A stretch of DNA of 64,000 nucleotides from NCBI GenBank assembly GCA_001787755.1, contig MFYJ01000011.1, forward strand, positions 124,001 to 188,000, given 5' to 3'. Numbering within the stretch: position 1 is the stretch's first letter; every line of letters begins with the position of its first letter. The DNA is from Candidatus Peribacteria bacterium RIFOXYB1_FULL_54_35. Lineage in GTDB: Bacteria; Patescibacteriota; Gracilibacteria; Peribacterales; Peribacteraceae. The notes below the pieces were generated by a model that had not been told where the DNA came from, ran no database searches, and was given only the letters and a program-made list of their open reading frames with translations. Below are positions 8,203-15,637 of this stretch, in pieces. The position numbers and the translations under genes are program-made.

Positions 8203-9111
8203 CTATGCTGTGCGGTCAAACCGCAGCGTGCCACTTAAGTTGTCTTTGCCCGCCTTGTAGGGCTCGTTCCCAATCTGCTCGTTCACCCAGACAACGAATG
8301 CATCCTGCTGCTCCGGCTTCATGCCGTGGAATTCCTGCGAGAGCGCCTGGAATGCGGCGGGACCATCCACCTTCTTATCGGCAGCCACCTCGCTGTTTGC
8401 CTGCTTCATGGCAAGGACGAGATCGCCCATGCTCTTCTCCGCCGAAGGCGAAGGCACGTACTTCTCCTTCTCCGGTTGTGATGCCTGCTCCGTGCCTCCT
8501 TCCTGCTTCGCAACTGCAAGACCACCCTCTGTCTTCTGCCAAGTGACAGATCTGCCAGTGCCTTCCTGATCCTCGAGGCTTGCATCGAGTGCATCCCCCG
8601 TCGCGTTCTTCTCATCAAGTTTTCGCCCCATCATTTCATGAAGGCGCGTCGACATCTTAGAAAGAGATAGACCGTCCTCTGACAACTGGAGAACCCGCGG
8701 GTCCGTGATGTTCACCGTACGCCGCTCGGCAATGTTCTGTCTCCCTTCCCGATCCACATCCAGAGTTTCCTGAATAAGCATATGCACAGTATCACTCGCA
8801 TGCTGCACTCTCTGAAAAAGGAATTCTTGGGTACGCTGAACTGTCTTACCTGCCCCTTCCTTCGCCTGCTTCCCGAGATCCTCCACCCTCTGAGCCAGGA
8901 GATCGACATTCTCCGCTACCAGCGTGTCGATCCCATCGAGCTTCCGCATGTTATCACCAATCATCTGGTCGATCCTATCCAGTGTCTGCCCGTGTCTCTC
9001 CGTCGGTTCCACTGACCGCTCTGCACCTGTTTCCGGCCCGCCCGCTCCCATGAAGCGGAGCATGCGCGGCTCGCAGATGCCACTCCTTTGAGTGATGAAC
9101 GGGAAGATCAT
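8203..9111 (-). CDS. Large coiled-coil hypothetical protein
   Basis: A 302-residue soluble, acidic protein that I cannot assign. Residues about 38-120 (RIDQMIGDNMRKLDGIDTLV and following) have heptad spacing and are likely coiled coil. A charged, low-complexity middle (about 170-225) leads to a globular end (about 230-302, with FQALSQEFHGMKPEQQDAF). The start ATG at 9111 overlaps the stop of the upstream gene as ATGA, so the two are probably translationally coupled. Confidence 0.75.
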   Translation of the reverse strand: MIFPFITQRSGICEPRMLRFMGAGGPETGAERSVEPTERHGQTLDRIDQMIGDNMRKLDGIDTLVAENVDLLAQRVEDLGKQAKEGAGKTVQRTQEFLFQRVQHASDTVHMLIQETLDVDREGRQNIAERRTVNITDPRVLQLSEDGLSLSKMSTRLHEMMGRKLDEKNATGDALDASLEDQEGTGRSVTWQKTEGGLAVAKQEGGTEQASQPEKEKYVPSPSAEKSMGDLVLAMKQANSEVAADKKVDGPAAFQALSQEFHGMKPEQQDAFVVWVNEQIGNEPYKAGKDNLSGTLRFDRTA

Positions 9112-9548
9112 TTGATGTTTGGATCAGGTGCCTTGTCTGCCTCTCTCATAATTTCTTCCGGGGTTTTCTGTTTCACAGCTTTCTGCTCTGCAAACGTTTC
9201 CTCCAGCTGCGTGATCTTCTCTGCATCCATGGCATTCGTTGTCTGCTCCAACGAAGCATATGCCGTATGCACGAATTGCTTGATCTCCTTGTGCATGGCC
9301 TTTTCACTCTGCTTCATGATCTGATTGAACGTAGAGAACGCCTCCATGTAACGCCTTGCATGTGCTTTCACTTCCTCAGGCTTCTCAGCTTTCAGCCGCT
9401 CGCGCACCTTCGGCAGTTCCTTTGAAACAAGTTCCGGTTCCACCATTTGCATGATGGAGTCGTAGAGTTCCGTGCCATTGTCCGGGAGCGGCGGGAGCTC
9501 CTTCGGGAACGGCAGAACGCCACTGGGGTCTGTTTGTGTCTTGGGCAT
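9108..9548 (-). CDS. Helical hypothetical protein, coupled to the next gene
   Basis: A 146-residue acidic, all-helical protein with a proline-rich start (PFPKELPPLPDNG) and long amphipathic helices. No family is recognised. Its TGA overlaps the ATG of the 302-residue gene. A strong promoter with -10 at 9559-9564 leaves only about four bases before the ATG, so the message is likely leaderless. The pair may form a complex, but that is only inferred from coupling. Confidence 0.78.
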   Translation of the reverse strand: MPKTQTDPSGVLPFPKELPPLPDNGTELYDSIMQMVEPELVSKELPKVRERLKAEKPEEVKAHARRYMEAFSTFNQIMKQSEKAMHKEIKQFVHTAYASLEQTTNAMDAEKITQLEETFAEQKAVKQKTPEEIMREADKAPDPNIK

Positions 9549-9558
9549 TATTTATTAT

Positions 9559-9587
9559 ATTATAGCATATTTATACTACTAAGACAA
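9559..9587 (-). promoter_or_regulatory. Strong promoter with consensus -10, leaderless start
   Basis: On the minus strand TTGTCT (9582-9587), a 17-base spacer and TATAAT (9559-9564) preceded by TGC give an extended -10. The predicted start site falls about 4 bases before the ATG at 9548. Confidence 0.8.
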
Positions 9588-9596
9588 TTTTGGAGG

Positions 9597-9995
9597 TCAA
9601 CACCACTTCCTCCCCTTGGGCCTCCTAATGGGCTTATGTTCGTGCACGCGCGGCGGCGGCGCATCCGCCTCCCCGGAGACATCGCAGTTGTGTTCTGTAA
9701 TGAGCTCCGCTGCGCGCCCCCGGACTGCATCGCCGAAGACCATAACAGAATTTGCAATCCTCTGCGGTCCTGCGATCTCGTAATGCGCACTGAGTGACAC
9801 GCAACCTACGGTATCGAGAAGAAGATCCACAATACGGTCCCTGCTCCCACCAATAACTCTCCGCACCGCATCTGCCTGCTCCTCAACAATGTCCCATACC
9901 TCTCGTGCAACTTGCTGGAAGGCAGCATGTGATGGTTGCACGTTGATACCGGCATTCTGGATAGCCTTCGTAAGCCTGCGTGGGACTTCGCTCAT
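9597..9995 (-). CDS. Hypothetical protein with basic Cys-ended tail
   Basis: A 132-residue protein with a helical body (about residues 1-110) and a short Pro/His/Arg-rich tail that ends in KGRKWC. It has no signal peptide and no recognised domain. It is upstream of and on the same strand as the coupled pair at 8.2-9.5 kb, but a strong promoter separates them. Confidence 0.65.
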   Translation of the reverse strand: MSEVPRRLTKAIQNAGINVQPSHAAFQQVAREVWDIVEEQADAVRRVIGGSRDRIVDLLLDTVGCVSLSAHYEIAGPQRIANSVMVFGDAVRGRAAELITEHNCDVSGEADAPPPRVHEHKPIRRPKGRKWC

Positions 9996-10072
9996 AGAAG
10001 CAGGCTATGGTCTCACCACACAGAAAGCTCGTCAAAGAAGAACCCCGTGGAATGCTGATGCGAATCAGAGCT

Positions 10073-10120
10073 CTATAACTCCCGTCTGAGCAATTCGATC
10101 TCGTCCCTCAGATCGGCAGC
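10073..10120 (-). pseudogene. Diverged second copy of the last 15 uvrB codons
   Basis: Read on the minus strand, this segment encodes AADLRDEIELLRREL and then TAG. That is the same 15-residue peptide with which UvrB ends at 10161 (there followed by TGA). The copies are offset by 88 bases. They differ at seven of 45 bases, and every difference is a synonymous third-position change. The frame just before it is unrelated to UvrB. It looks like a relic of another UVR-motif gene or of a replaced uvrB 3' end. Confidence 0.75.
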
Positions 10121-10160
10121 CCATTCGGCTGGGCTCAGGACTGCCTTTCTGAAACAGTTC

Positions 10161-12164
10161 TCATAATTCACGTCTGAGCAATTCAATTTCATCCCTGAGA
10201 TCGGCAGCCTTCTCGAACTCCAGGTTCTGCGAAGCAAGTTCCATCTGCTGTTCCAGTTCTTCGATGAGACGCTTCTTCTCGTCCTTGGGAATCTTCTCGT
10301 GCCTGCGCTTTGGCCGGCGGAGTTCCATCTTCCTCTGCTCTTCGGAGATATCGTGCACAGCCTTCTCGATAGATTTGGGGGTGATACCGTGCTTCTTGTT
10401 GTATGCCTCCTGGATCTCCCTACGGCGGTTCGTTTCGTCCACCGCCTGCCGCATGGCATCAGTCCACATGGGCTTCCCTGTCTTTGGATCCGGTGTGGCA
10501 TACAGCGTCACATGCCCGTGCACGTTGCGCGCGCAGCGGCCGATGGTTTGAATGAGTGCGTCGCGTGAGCGGAGAAATCCCTGTTTATCGGCATCGAGAA
10601 TTGCAATATAGCTTACCTCCGGAAGATCGAGCCCCTCGCGGAGGAGATTGATACCGACGATGAGATCTATCTCTCCCGTACGCAGCTGGCGGAGAATCTC
10701 TATGCGCTCGAGAGTCTCGATATCGCTGTGGAGGTACCGCACTTTGAAGTCCTGCTCCAGCAGATAGTCATTGAGCTTCTCAGACATCTTCTTGGTAAGC
10801 GTGGTGATAAGTGCGCGCTCTCCGCGCTTGATAGCCTGATTGATCTCTTCGGTAATGTCATCGATCTGGTTTTTGCTGGTTTTCACTTCCACCTTCGGAT
10901 CCAGCAGCCCCGTGGGACGGATGACCTGCTCTGCAATGTACTGCTTCTTCGTGTGCTCCTTCTCGTACCTGCTCGGCGTGGCCGACACGTAGATGGCCTG
11001 GTTCACCCGCTCTTCGAACTCTCCAAATTTCAGAGGACGGTTGTCATGCGAACTCGGAAGACGGAACCCGTACTCCACGAGCGTTTGCTTGCGGCTGAAG
11101 TTTCCTTCGAACATGCCACCGATCTGCGGGACGGTGATGTGCGATTCATCCACGAAAAGGAGGAAATCTTTGGGGAAGTAATCGAGCAGCGTGCTTGGCG
11201 GCTGCCCGGGCTCCGTATTATTGAGGTACCGGACATAGTTCTCTATGCCGGTGCAGTACCCCGTCTCCCGGAGCATTTCGAGATCGTACTCCGTGCGCTG
11301 GCGCAGGCGCTCCGCCTTGGCAATCTCCCCTGCACTGAGCATCTCCTTCTCGCGCACATCGAGATCCGCAACGATCTGCGCAACAGCTCTCTCTATCTTC
11401 TCCTGTGTCGTCACGTTGTGCGAAGCGGGGAAGATGGTGATCTCATTGAGATCTGCAATGAGTTCCCCAGTGAAGCTGTCGACTTCCTGGATGGTCTCTA
11501 TTTCGTCGAAGGGCATCTCGAGCCGGAAGACCGTGTCACCTCCCGGCGGAAACACTTCCACTGTGTCCCCAAGCACATGGAACATGCCTTGCTTGAATTC
11601 CATGGCACTCCGCCTGTACTGGATATCCGTGAGTCGGCGCAGGAATTTGTCTCGCTGCACGGCTTCACCCCGTGTGAGCTTGATTGCCAGTGCCTCGTAG
11701 TCTTCCACGTTGCCAAGACCGTAGATGCAGGAAACGGATGCAACGACGAGCACATCGCGCCGGGTGAGGAGATTGAAGGTGGCTGCATGGCGGTACTTGG
11801 CGATCTCTTCGTTGATGCTCGCATCCTTCTCTATGTACGTGTCTGTGGTGGGGAGGTACGCCTCCGGCTGGTAGTAGTCGTAGTAGGAGACAAAGTAAGA
11901 GACGGCGTTCCCCGGGAAGAATCCCTGGAACTCAGAGCACAGCTGCGCCGCGAGCGTCTTGTTGTGCGCGAGAACGAGGGTGGGACGCTGCACCTCATGG
12001 ATGATGTTGGCCATGGTAAACGTCTTCCCTGTTCCCGTGGCACCGAGGAGTGTTTGATGCCGCTCACCCGCCTTCAGCCCTTTGAGGAGCTGCGCGATAG
12101 CCTGGGGCTGATCACCGGTGGGAGAGAAATCCGAAACAAGTTGGAATGGCTGAGCTTCTGGCAT
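10161..12164 (-). CDS. uvrB: Excinuclease ABC subunit B
   Basis: The DNA-damage-verifying helicase-like subunit of nucleotide excision repair. At 667 residues it is full length. GATGTGKTFT (Walker A, about residue 41) is followed by the YYDYYQPEAYLP beta-hairpin, helicase motif DESH (about residue 343), GINLLREGLDLP and QTIGRCARN motifs. The C-terminal UVR domain, which contacts UvrC, ends LRDEIELLRREL. The start MPEAQPFQLV lies 8 bases from a TATACT box, so translation is probably leaderless. A diverged copy of its last 15 codons lies just downstream. Confidence 0.97.
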   Translation of the reverse strand: MPEAQPFQLVSDFSPTGDQPQAIAQLLKGLKAGERHQTLLGATGTGKTFTMANIIHEVQRPTLVLAHNKTLAAQLCSEFQGFFPGNAVSYFVSYYDYYQPEAYLPTTDTYIEKDASINEEIAKYRHAATFNLLTRRDVLVVASVSCIYGLGNVEDYEALAIKLTRGEAVQRDKFLRRLTDIQYRRSAMEFKQGMFHVLGDTVEVFPPGGDTVFRLEMPFDEIETIQEVDSFTGELIADLNEITIFPASHNVTTQEKIERAVAQIVADLDVREKEMLSAGEIAKAERLRQRTEYDLEMLRETGYCTGIENYVRYLNNTEPGQPPSTLLDYFPKDFLLFVDESHITVPQIGGMFEGNFSRKQTLVEYGFRLPSSHDNRPLKFGEFEERVNQAIYVSATPSRYEKEHTKKQYIAEQVIRPTGLLDPKVEVKTSKNQIDDITEEINQAIKRGERALITTLTKKMSEKLNDYLLEQDFKVRYLHSDIETLERIEILRQLRTGEIDLIVGINLLREGLDLPEVSYIAILDADKQGFLRSRDALIQTIGRCARNVHGHVTLYATPDPKTGKPMWTDAMRQAVDETNRRREIQEAYNKKHGITPKSIEKAVHDISEEQRKMELRRPKRRHEKIPKDEKKRLIEELEQQMELASQNLEFEKAADLRDEIELLRREL

Positions 12165-12172
12165 GTCGGGGG

Positions 12173-12191
12173 AGTATAGCCGTATCGGCTA
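12173..12191 (-). promoter_or_regulatory. uvrB -10 box with overlapping palindrome
   Basis: TATACT (minus strand, 12173-12178) lies 8 bases before the uvrB ATG. The perfect palindrome TAGCCG-TAT-CGGCTA (12177-12191) overlaps its upstream edge, a plausible operator for damage-regulated repression. No known LexA box sequence matches it. Confidence 0.5.
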
Positions 12192-12233
12192 TTCCAGAAC
12201 ATCATTCTCCCATTCGGATTTCATTGCAGGCCA

Positions 12234-12262
12234 TTGACATAATCAACTTATATGTTGATAAT
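12234..12262 (+). promoter_or_regulatory. Promoter with operator-like palindrome in its spacer
   Basis: TTGACA (12234-12239), a 17-base spacer and GATAAT (12257-12262) form a near-consensus promoter pointing at the gene at 12382. The spacer and flanks form ATAATCAAC-TTATAT-GTTGATAAT, two 9-base half-sites agreeing at 8 of 9, so a dimeric regulator probably binds between the boxes. Confidence 0.65.
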
Positions 12263-12381
12263 ATCCGCTCGACCTTTTGCACCACCGTCTGCTCTGCATT
12301 CGCCGTCTCTCAGTGCACCTAAGCACCGGGGGACATCGTTGTGCAGAGTCCCATCATTTTTTGAGAGAGAAAGGGAAGGAT

Positions 12382-12687
12382 ATGCGAAAGAGAACGATTT
12401 GCCGGCCATGGAGTTACTATTGGAGAATCTTCCATGGCCGCGACGAAGTGATCGTCAGGCGGGAGTCGACACCTCTAACGGTTCTGACCCCTGGACAGTC
12501 GGTCAGTTATTCAACCGTCGTGCTGAAACATGTCGATGGCGGGTTTAAAGCCACTGACGGACGACGGTGGGAAGGTGCAGGGATCATGGTTTCCGAAGGC
12601 GAGATTCTTGGTCTGAGTGTCGAGTACCTCTCGCCCGGTCACCTCCATCTCTTCACTGGAAAAGGTACTTTCACTTCCTGGGTGTAG
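12382..12687 (+). CDS. Small basic hypothetical protein
   Basis: A 101-residue protein. The ATG at 12382 was chosen for a strong Shine-Dalgarno AAGGGAAGG a few bases upstream; an in-frame TTG at 12277 is much less likely. It begins with a basic segment (MRKRTICRPWSYYWRIFHGR) and continues as what looks like a small beta-rich domain with alternating hydrophobic residues (VIVRRE, LTVLTPGQSVSYSTVVL, GIMVSEGEILGLSVEYLSPG). The family is unknown. Its promoter carries a palindrome, which suggests specific control. A hairpin follows at 12714-12760. Confidence 0.65.
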   Translation: MRKRTICRPWSYYWRIFHGRDEVIVRRESTPLTVLTPGQSVSYSTVVLKHVDGGFKATDGRRWEGAGIMVSEGEILGLSVEYLSPGHLHLFTGKGTFTSWV

Positions 12688-12713
12688 AGAGACGACTGAG
12701 GCACAACAAACCC

Positions 12714-12760
12714 AAACCTTCTCCCATGAATTCCTCACGGAATCCATCGGGAGAAGGTTT
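12714..12760 (+). terminator. Hairpin after the small regulated gene
   Basis: A perfect 12-bp stem (12714-12725 with 12749-12760) encloses a second short stem around GAATTCC / GGAATCC. No T-run follows, so it may be a processing or protective hairpin. Confidence 0.5.
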
Positions 12761-12835
12761 AGAAGACTCCCCATGAGATTGTGCGTGGAGTGGACAGAAC
12801 AAGAATGGGAGATGATTACTCTACGACATTGTTCC

Positions 12836-12844
12836 TGCTACGAT
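12836..12844 (+). promoter_or_regulatory. Extended -10 of serS, leaderless spacing
   Basis: TGC-TACGAT ends 6 bases before the serS ATG at 12851. The box matches TATAAT at four of six positions, with the TGn extension. Confidence 0.4.
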
Positions 12845-12850
12845 ACTGCC

Positions 12851-14149
12851 ATGATCGACCTCCAGGATCTCCGCGCCCGGCCTGCTGCTTACCAGGATGC
12901 AGCGAAGAAGAAGGGGATAGATATTTCCATCGAGGGTTTTTTGAAACTCGATGATCTGCGCAGGGAGCTCCGGCAGTTCGTGGATGACATGCGTGCGCAG
13001 AAGAACAGCGTAAGCAAGCGCATTCCAGCCATGAAGGATTCGGAGCGGACGGAGGCACTGAAAGAAATGAAGAAGCTCTCCGAGAGCCTCAAGGAAAAGG
13101 AGGAGGAACTGCGTATAGCAGAAGAAAGCTGGCAGGAGATGCAACTGCAACTCCCCGCTATCCCGCACGAGGATGTCCCCGTTGGGAAAGATGAGAGAGA
13201 TAATGTGGAAGTCCGGGGGGAGGGGAGCCTGCCGAAGTTTACCTTCACACCCAAGGACCACGTTACCCTGGGTGAGGAGCTGAACATCATCGATATCCCG
13301 CGCGGCGTGAAAGTTTCCGGGACACGGAACTACTACCTGAAAGGAGATGGCGCGCGCCTGCACCACGCCGTGCTGCGCTTCACCATGGATTCCCTCGTGA
13401 GGAAGGGCTGGACTCTCTTCTCCCCGCCACTGCTCGCGACCTACGACTGCTTCATGGGCACGGGTTTCTTCCCGGGAGTGGACCAGCAGAACATCTATGC
13501 GGTCGGGGGGCAGGAGAGAAAGGATGACCCCATACAAGGCGATGGACTCCACCTCATCGGAACTTCAGAAGTGACCGTGTGCAGCTACCACAAGGATGAA
13601 GTGCTGCAGGAAAAAGATCTCCCCACACGCTACGCCGGGTACAGCACCTGCTTCCGACGCGAGGCAGGAAGTTACGGCAAGGACACCAAAGGGCTCTACC
13701 GCGTGCACCAGTTTGAGAAAGTGGAGCAGGTGGTGCTGTGCAGGGCAGACCAGAAAGAGGGGATGAAGATGTTCGAAGAAATCCGGAACAACGCGGAAGA
13801 CGTGCTGAAGGCGCTCAAACTTCCATACAGGGTTCTGAACATCTGCACGGGCGACATGGGGAAGGGGAAAGTCTTCATGCAGGACATAGAGACGTGGATG
13901 CCCTCACGGAAGAGCTACGGAGAGACGCACAGCTGCAGTTACCTCGGGGACTTCCAGGCACGGAGACTTAATATAAAGTATGAGACAAAAAGTGGTGAGA
14001 AGAAGTTCGTGCACACGCTGAATAACACCTGTATTGCTTCCCCGCGCATTCTCATCCCTCTCCTGGAAATCTACCAGAATGCAGATGGGACTGTGACGAT
14101 TCCGGAGGTACTGCGACCGTACATGGGTGGCCAGGAAAAAATTGGGTAA
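12851..14149 (+). CDS. serS: Seryl-tRNA synthetase
   Basis: Class II aminoacyl-tRNA synthetase that charges tRNA-Ser (and tRNA-Sec where present). The 432 residues are typical. The N-terminal antiparallel coiled-coil arm (about residues 28-105, rich in Lys/Glu) binds the tRNA variable arm. The catalytic domain shows TSEVTVCSYHKDE, the motif 2 region GYSTCFRREAGSYGKDTKGLYRVHQFEKVEQ, and motif 3 NNTCIASPRILIPLLE. The start MIDLQDLRARP matches the family's usual M-x-D-x-K/R-x-I/L-R start. In-frame codons upstream to 12617 are not family-like. Confidence 0.96.
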   Translation: MIDLQDLRARPAAYQDAAKKKGIDISIEGFLKLDDLRRELRQFVDDMRAQKNSVSKRIPAMKDSERTEALKEMKKLSESLKEKEEELRIAEESWQEMQLQLPAIPHEDVPVGKDERDNVEVRGEGSLPKFTFTPKDHVTLGEELNIIDIPRGVKVSGTRNYYLKGDGARLHHAVLRFTMDSLVRKGWTLFSPPLLATYDCFMGTGFFPGVDQQNIYAVGGQERKDDPIQGDGLHLIGTSEVTVCSYHKDEVLQEKDLPTRYAGYSTCFRREAGSYGKDTKGLYRVHQFEKVEQVVLCRADQKEGMKMFEEIRNNAEDVLKALKLPYRVLNICTGDMGKGKVFMQDIETWMPSRKSYGETHSCSYLGDFQARRLNIKYETKSGEKKFVHTLNNTCIASPRILIPLLEIYQNADGTVTIPEVLRPYMGGQEKIG

Positions 14150-14204
14150 CTGAGAATGCTAACACAGTTTTTTGGTTGGGATAACACCATATCACCGGAA
14201 GTGT

Positions 14205-14245
14205 AGGTCTTTTTGATGTTGGGCTTTTATAAGCCAAAAAAAGAC
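14205..14245 (+). terminator. Hairpin downstream of serS
   Basis: GGTCTTTTT (14205-14213) pairs with AAAAAGACC (14237-14245). An inner stem GGCTT/AAGCC (14221-14225 with 14230-14234) lies between. This is a compact structure 56 bases after the serS stop. It lacks a clean T-run, so termination is only likely. Confidence 0.45.
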
Positions 14246-14320
14246 CAACTGTGAAAAGCATTGCCGCTGTAGCACCCATCAGACAACATGCAGTCCCATT
14301 TCCCATTCCCCATCCACTCC

Positions 14321-14524
14321 ATGACCACTTTTGGAACACCAGGATACGACTTTATCGAAACATCGGAAGGAAGGATTGGTGACTTCTCCTTTGTCCCTGT
14401 TGCGGAGAGAAGAGACAGGAAAGTAGCAGCCGAACAGAGACCGGTACAGCCGGAAGATCTCGCTCTTGCAAGACAGGAAACACCCGACGCTACGCGAACG
14501 CTCCTTGGGGCACAGCAGGGATAG
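14321..14524 (+). CDS. Possible small hypothetical protein
   Basis: A 67-codon open frame inside the 14150-14645 gap. Its composition is protein-like (TPGYDFIETSEGRIGDFSFV and a charged helical end), but it has no Shine-Dalgarno and no recognised family. An in-frame ATG at 14288 would add 11 residues. The rest of the gap holds only the 14205-14245 hairpin and a promoter at 14612-14620. Confidence 0.35.
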   Translation: MTTFGTPGYDFIETSEGRIGDFSFVPVAERRDRKVAAEQRPVQPEDLALARQETPDATRTLLGAQQG

Positions 14525-14611
14525 TATCTTTCTGCAGTAGAGGCAGTGGCCGGGAGCGGGTTCTCCGCGATTGGCCTTGCACGTGATGGTGTATGCGGAT
14601 GAATGTTTTTG

Positions 14612-14620
14612 TGGTATAAT
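14612..14620 (+). promoter_or_regulatory. Extended consensus -10 before the 14646 gene
   Basis: TGG-TATAAT (14612-14620), a perfect -10 with TGn extension, 25 bases before the ATG at 14646. No good -35 was seen. Confidence 0.6.
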
Positions 14621-14645
14621 ATTTCTGTAGACCCACACACATACC

Positions 14646-15041
14646 ATGATTCTGCTCCTCTCTGGCGCATCGGAAACTGCTCGGGCACTTGTGGTAGACA
14701 AGATCCTGGACACGCACAAAGACTGGCGCCATCTCGCGCTGGAGGATTTGCGTGAGGAGGACACATGGAATGAAGAGGAGATTGGCATGGAGGAAGTCTT
14801 TGGTGTGATGATCGCCTGTGACTGCGCAAAAGATGTGCAGCAGGAAGGTTGCCATATCATCATCACCTGCCCCTCCGTGCACCTCATAGAAACGGTGCGC
14901 GACACGTTCCCTGAAAAGATTGTCACTGTGCACATGGGCGAAGAGAAGGAGGGAGAAGAAACATTCTCCCACGTGCTCAATCCGAAGACGCACTCTCTCA
15001 ACGATACATGCAATTTTTTGGAAGAACTCATTGCACAATGA
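14646..15041 (+). CDS. Hypothetical protein coupled to a receiver-domain gene
   Basis: A 131-residue acidic protein. The start (MILLLSGASETARALVVDKI) has the strand-loop-helix layout of a P-loop kinase but lacks the GK[ST] of a Walker A, so nucleotide binding should not be assumed. Later strands (VFGVMIACDCA, CHIIITCPSV, KIVTVHMGE) keep an alpha/beta pattern. Its TGA overlaps the ATG of the next gene (ATGA at 15038-15041), so the two are probably translationally coupled and may work together. Confidence 0.75.
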   Translation: MILLLSGASETARALVVDKILDTHKDWRHLALEDLREEDTWNEEEIGMEEVFGVMIACDCAKDVQQEGCHIIITCPSVHLIETVRDTFPEKIVTVHMGEEKEGEETFSHVLNPKTHSLNDTCNFLEELIAQ

Positions 15042-15424
15042 AGCCACTCTTCCTTATAGCCGACGATTCGGAGTCCAAGCGTGAGTTATTGGAACGTATA
15101 GTGTTAAGGAACGTCGATGTAAAAGTGCTCACCGCACGAACCACGGAAGAAGCTCATGGACTTATTGTGGAGCACGTGGAATTTGCCGGAGCATTCATAG
15201 ACTATGAAATCCCTTCAGAAAACGGACCGGCCGTCATAGCACACCTCAAAAAGCACAATCCAAATTGCTGCATCGCCCTCGTCACATCGGCTGATTGCTC
15301 CCACTACAGGGAAGAAGCCGAAAGGGCAGGAGCAGAGGCTTTCGTGAGTACCGCCTGGCCACTCGATAGGGTCGAGACTGATCTCAATTTACTGCTTGCT
15401 GAATGGAAAACACAGATGCAATGA
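15038..15424 (+). CDS. Stand-alone response-regulator receiver domain, degenerate
   Basis: A 128-residue CheY-like receiver without an output domain. Present are the acidic pair (IADDSE, about residues 7-8), the phospho-acceptor region FIDYEIPSENGP (Asp near residue 53) and the switch residue in ALVTSAD. The conserved lysine that normally precedes a proline in beta5 is absent: the segment reads STAWP. Loss of that lysine usually changes or abolishes phosphorylation switching. Translation is coupled to the upstream gene by ATGA, so MKPLFLIADD is the likely start. Confidence 0.8.
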   Translation: MKPLFLIADDSESKRELLERIVLRNVDVKVLTARTTEEAHGLIVEHVEFAGAFIDYEIPSENGPAVIAHLKKHNPNCCIALVTSADCSHYREEAERAGAEAFVSTAWPLDRVETDLNLLLAEWKTQMQ

Positions 15425-15430
15425 AGCCTG

Positions 15431-15497
15431 GAATATGGAATGTTGTATGTCGAATGTAGGGAACCCACATACGACATTCTACCTACGACATCCATAC
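15431..15497. repeat. Imperfect palindromic repeat
   Basis: Words of the ATGTTGTATGTCGAATGTAG type and their inverted forms (GACATTCTACC, ACGACATCCAT) alternate around GGGAACCC. It lies between two same-strand genes, so it could end the receiver transcript. There is no T-run. Confidence 0.45.
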
Positions 15498-15556
15498 CTT
15501 GACTCTTCCGCCTAAAAGCTGAAAGCTACAATCCAAATGCCTGCACTCTGCCTCCT

Positions 15557-15637
15557 ATGAAAATACTGTTTACCCTTCGATGGCACTCAGGGCGAGAAAG
15601 TAATCCAAGGGAATCATCTCACAGTTCCTGCTTATGA
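15557..15637 (+). CDS. 26-codon leader ORF or relic that mimics the next gene's start
   Basis: A short open frame beginning MKILFTL, whose TGA (15635-15637) overlaps the ATG of the glycosyltransferase (15634) as ATGA. Its first 19 bases match the start of that gene except at two synonymous positions; the glycosyltransferase begins MKILFTR. After that the two diverge. It is either the stump of a second glycosyltransferase or a coupling leader peptide. Confidence 0.45.
   Translation: MKILFTLRWHSGRESNPRESSHSSCL

Noticed and set aside
10073-10501. 142-codon minus-strand frame ending in the UVR peptide
   Set aside because: Most of it is a shadow of the uvrB frame; only the last 15 codons are meaningful and are reported as the relic copy.
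12617-12850. N-terminal extension of serS
   Set aside because: The added residues overlap the small gene and its hairpin and do not match SerRS; MIDLQDLRARP at 12851 is canonical.
14227-15047. Several long minus-strand frames over the receiver pair
   Set aside because: They are antisense to two genes with family-like plus-strand translations, an extended -10 and ATGA coupling.
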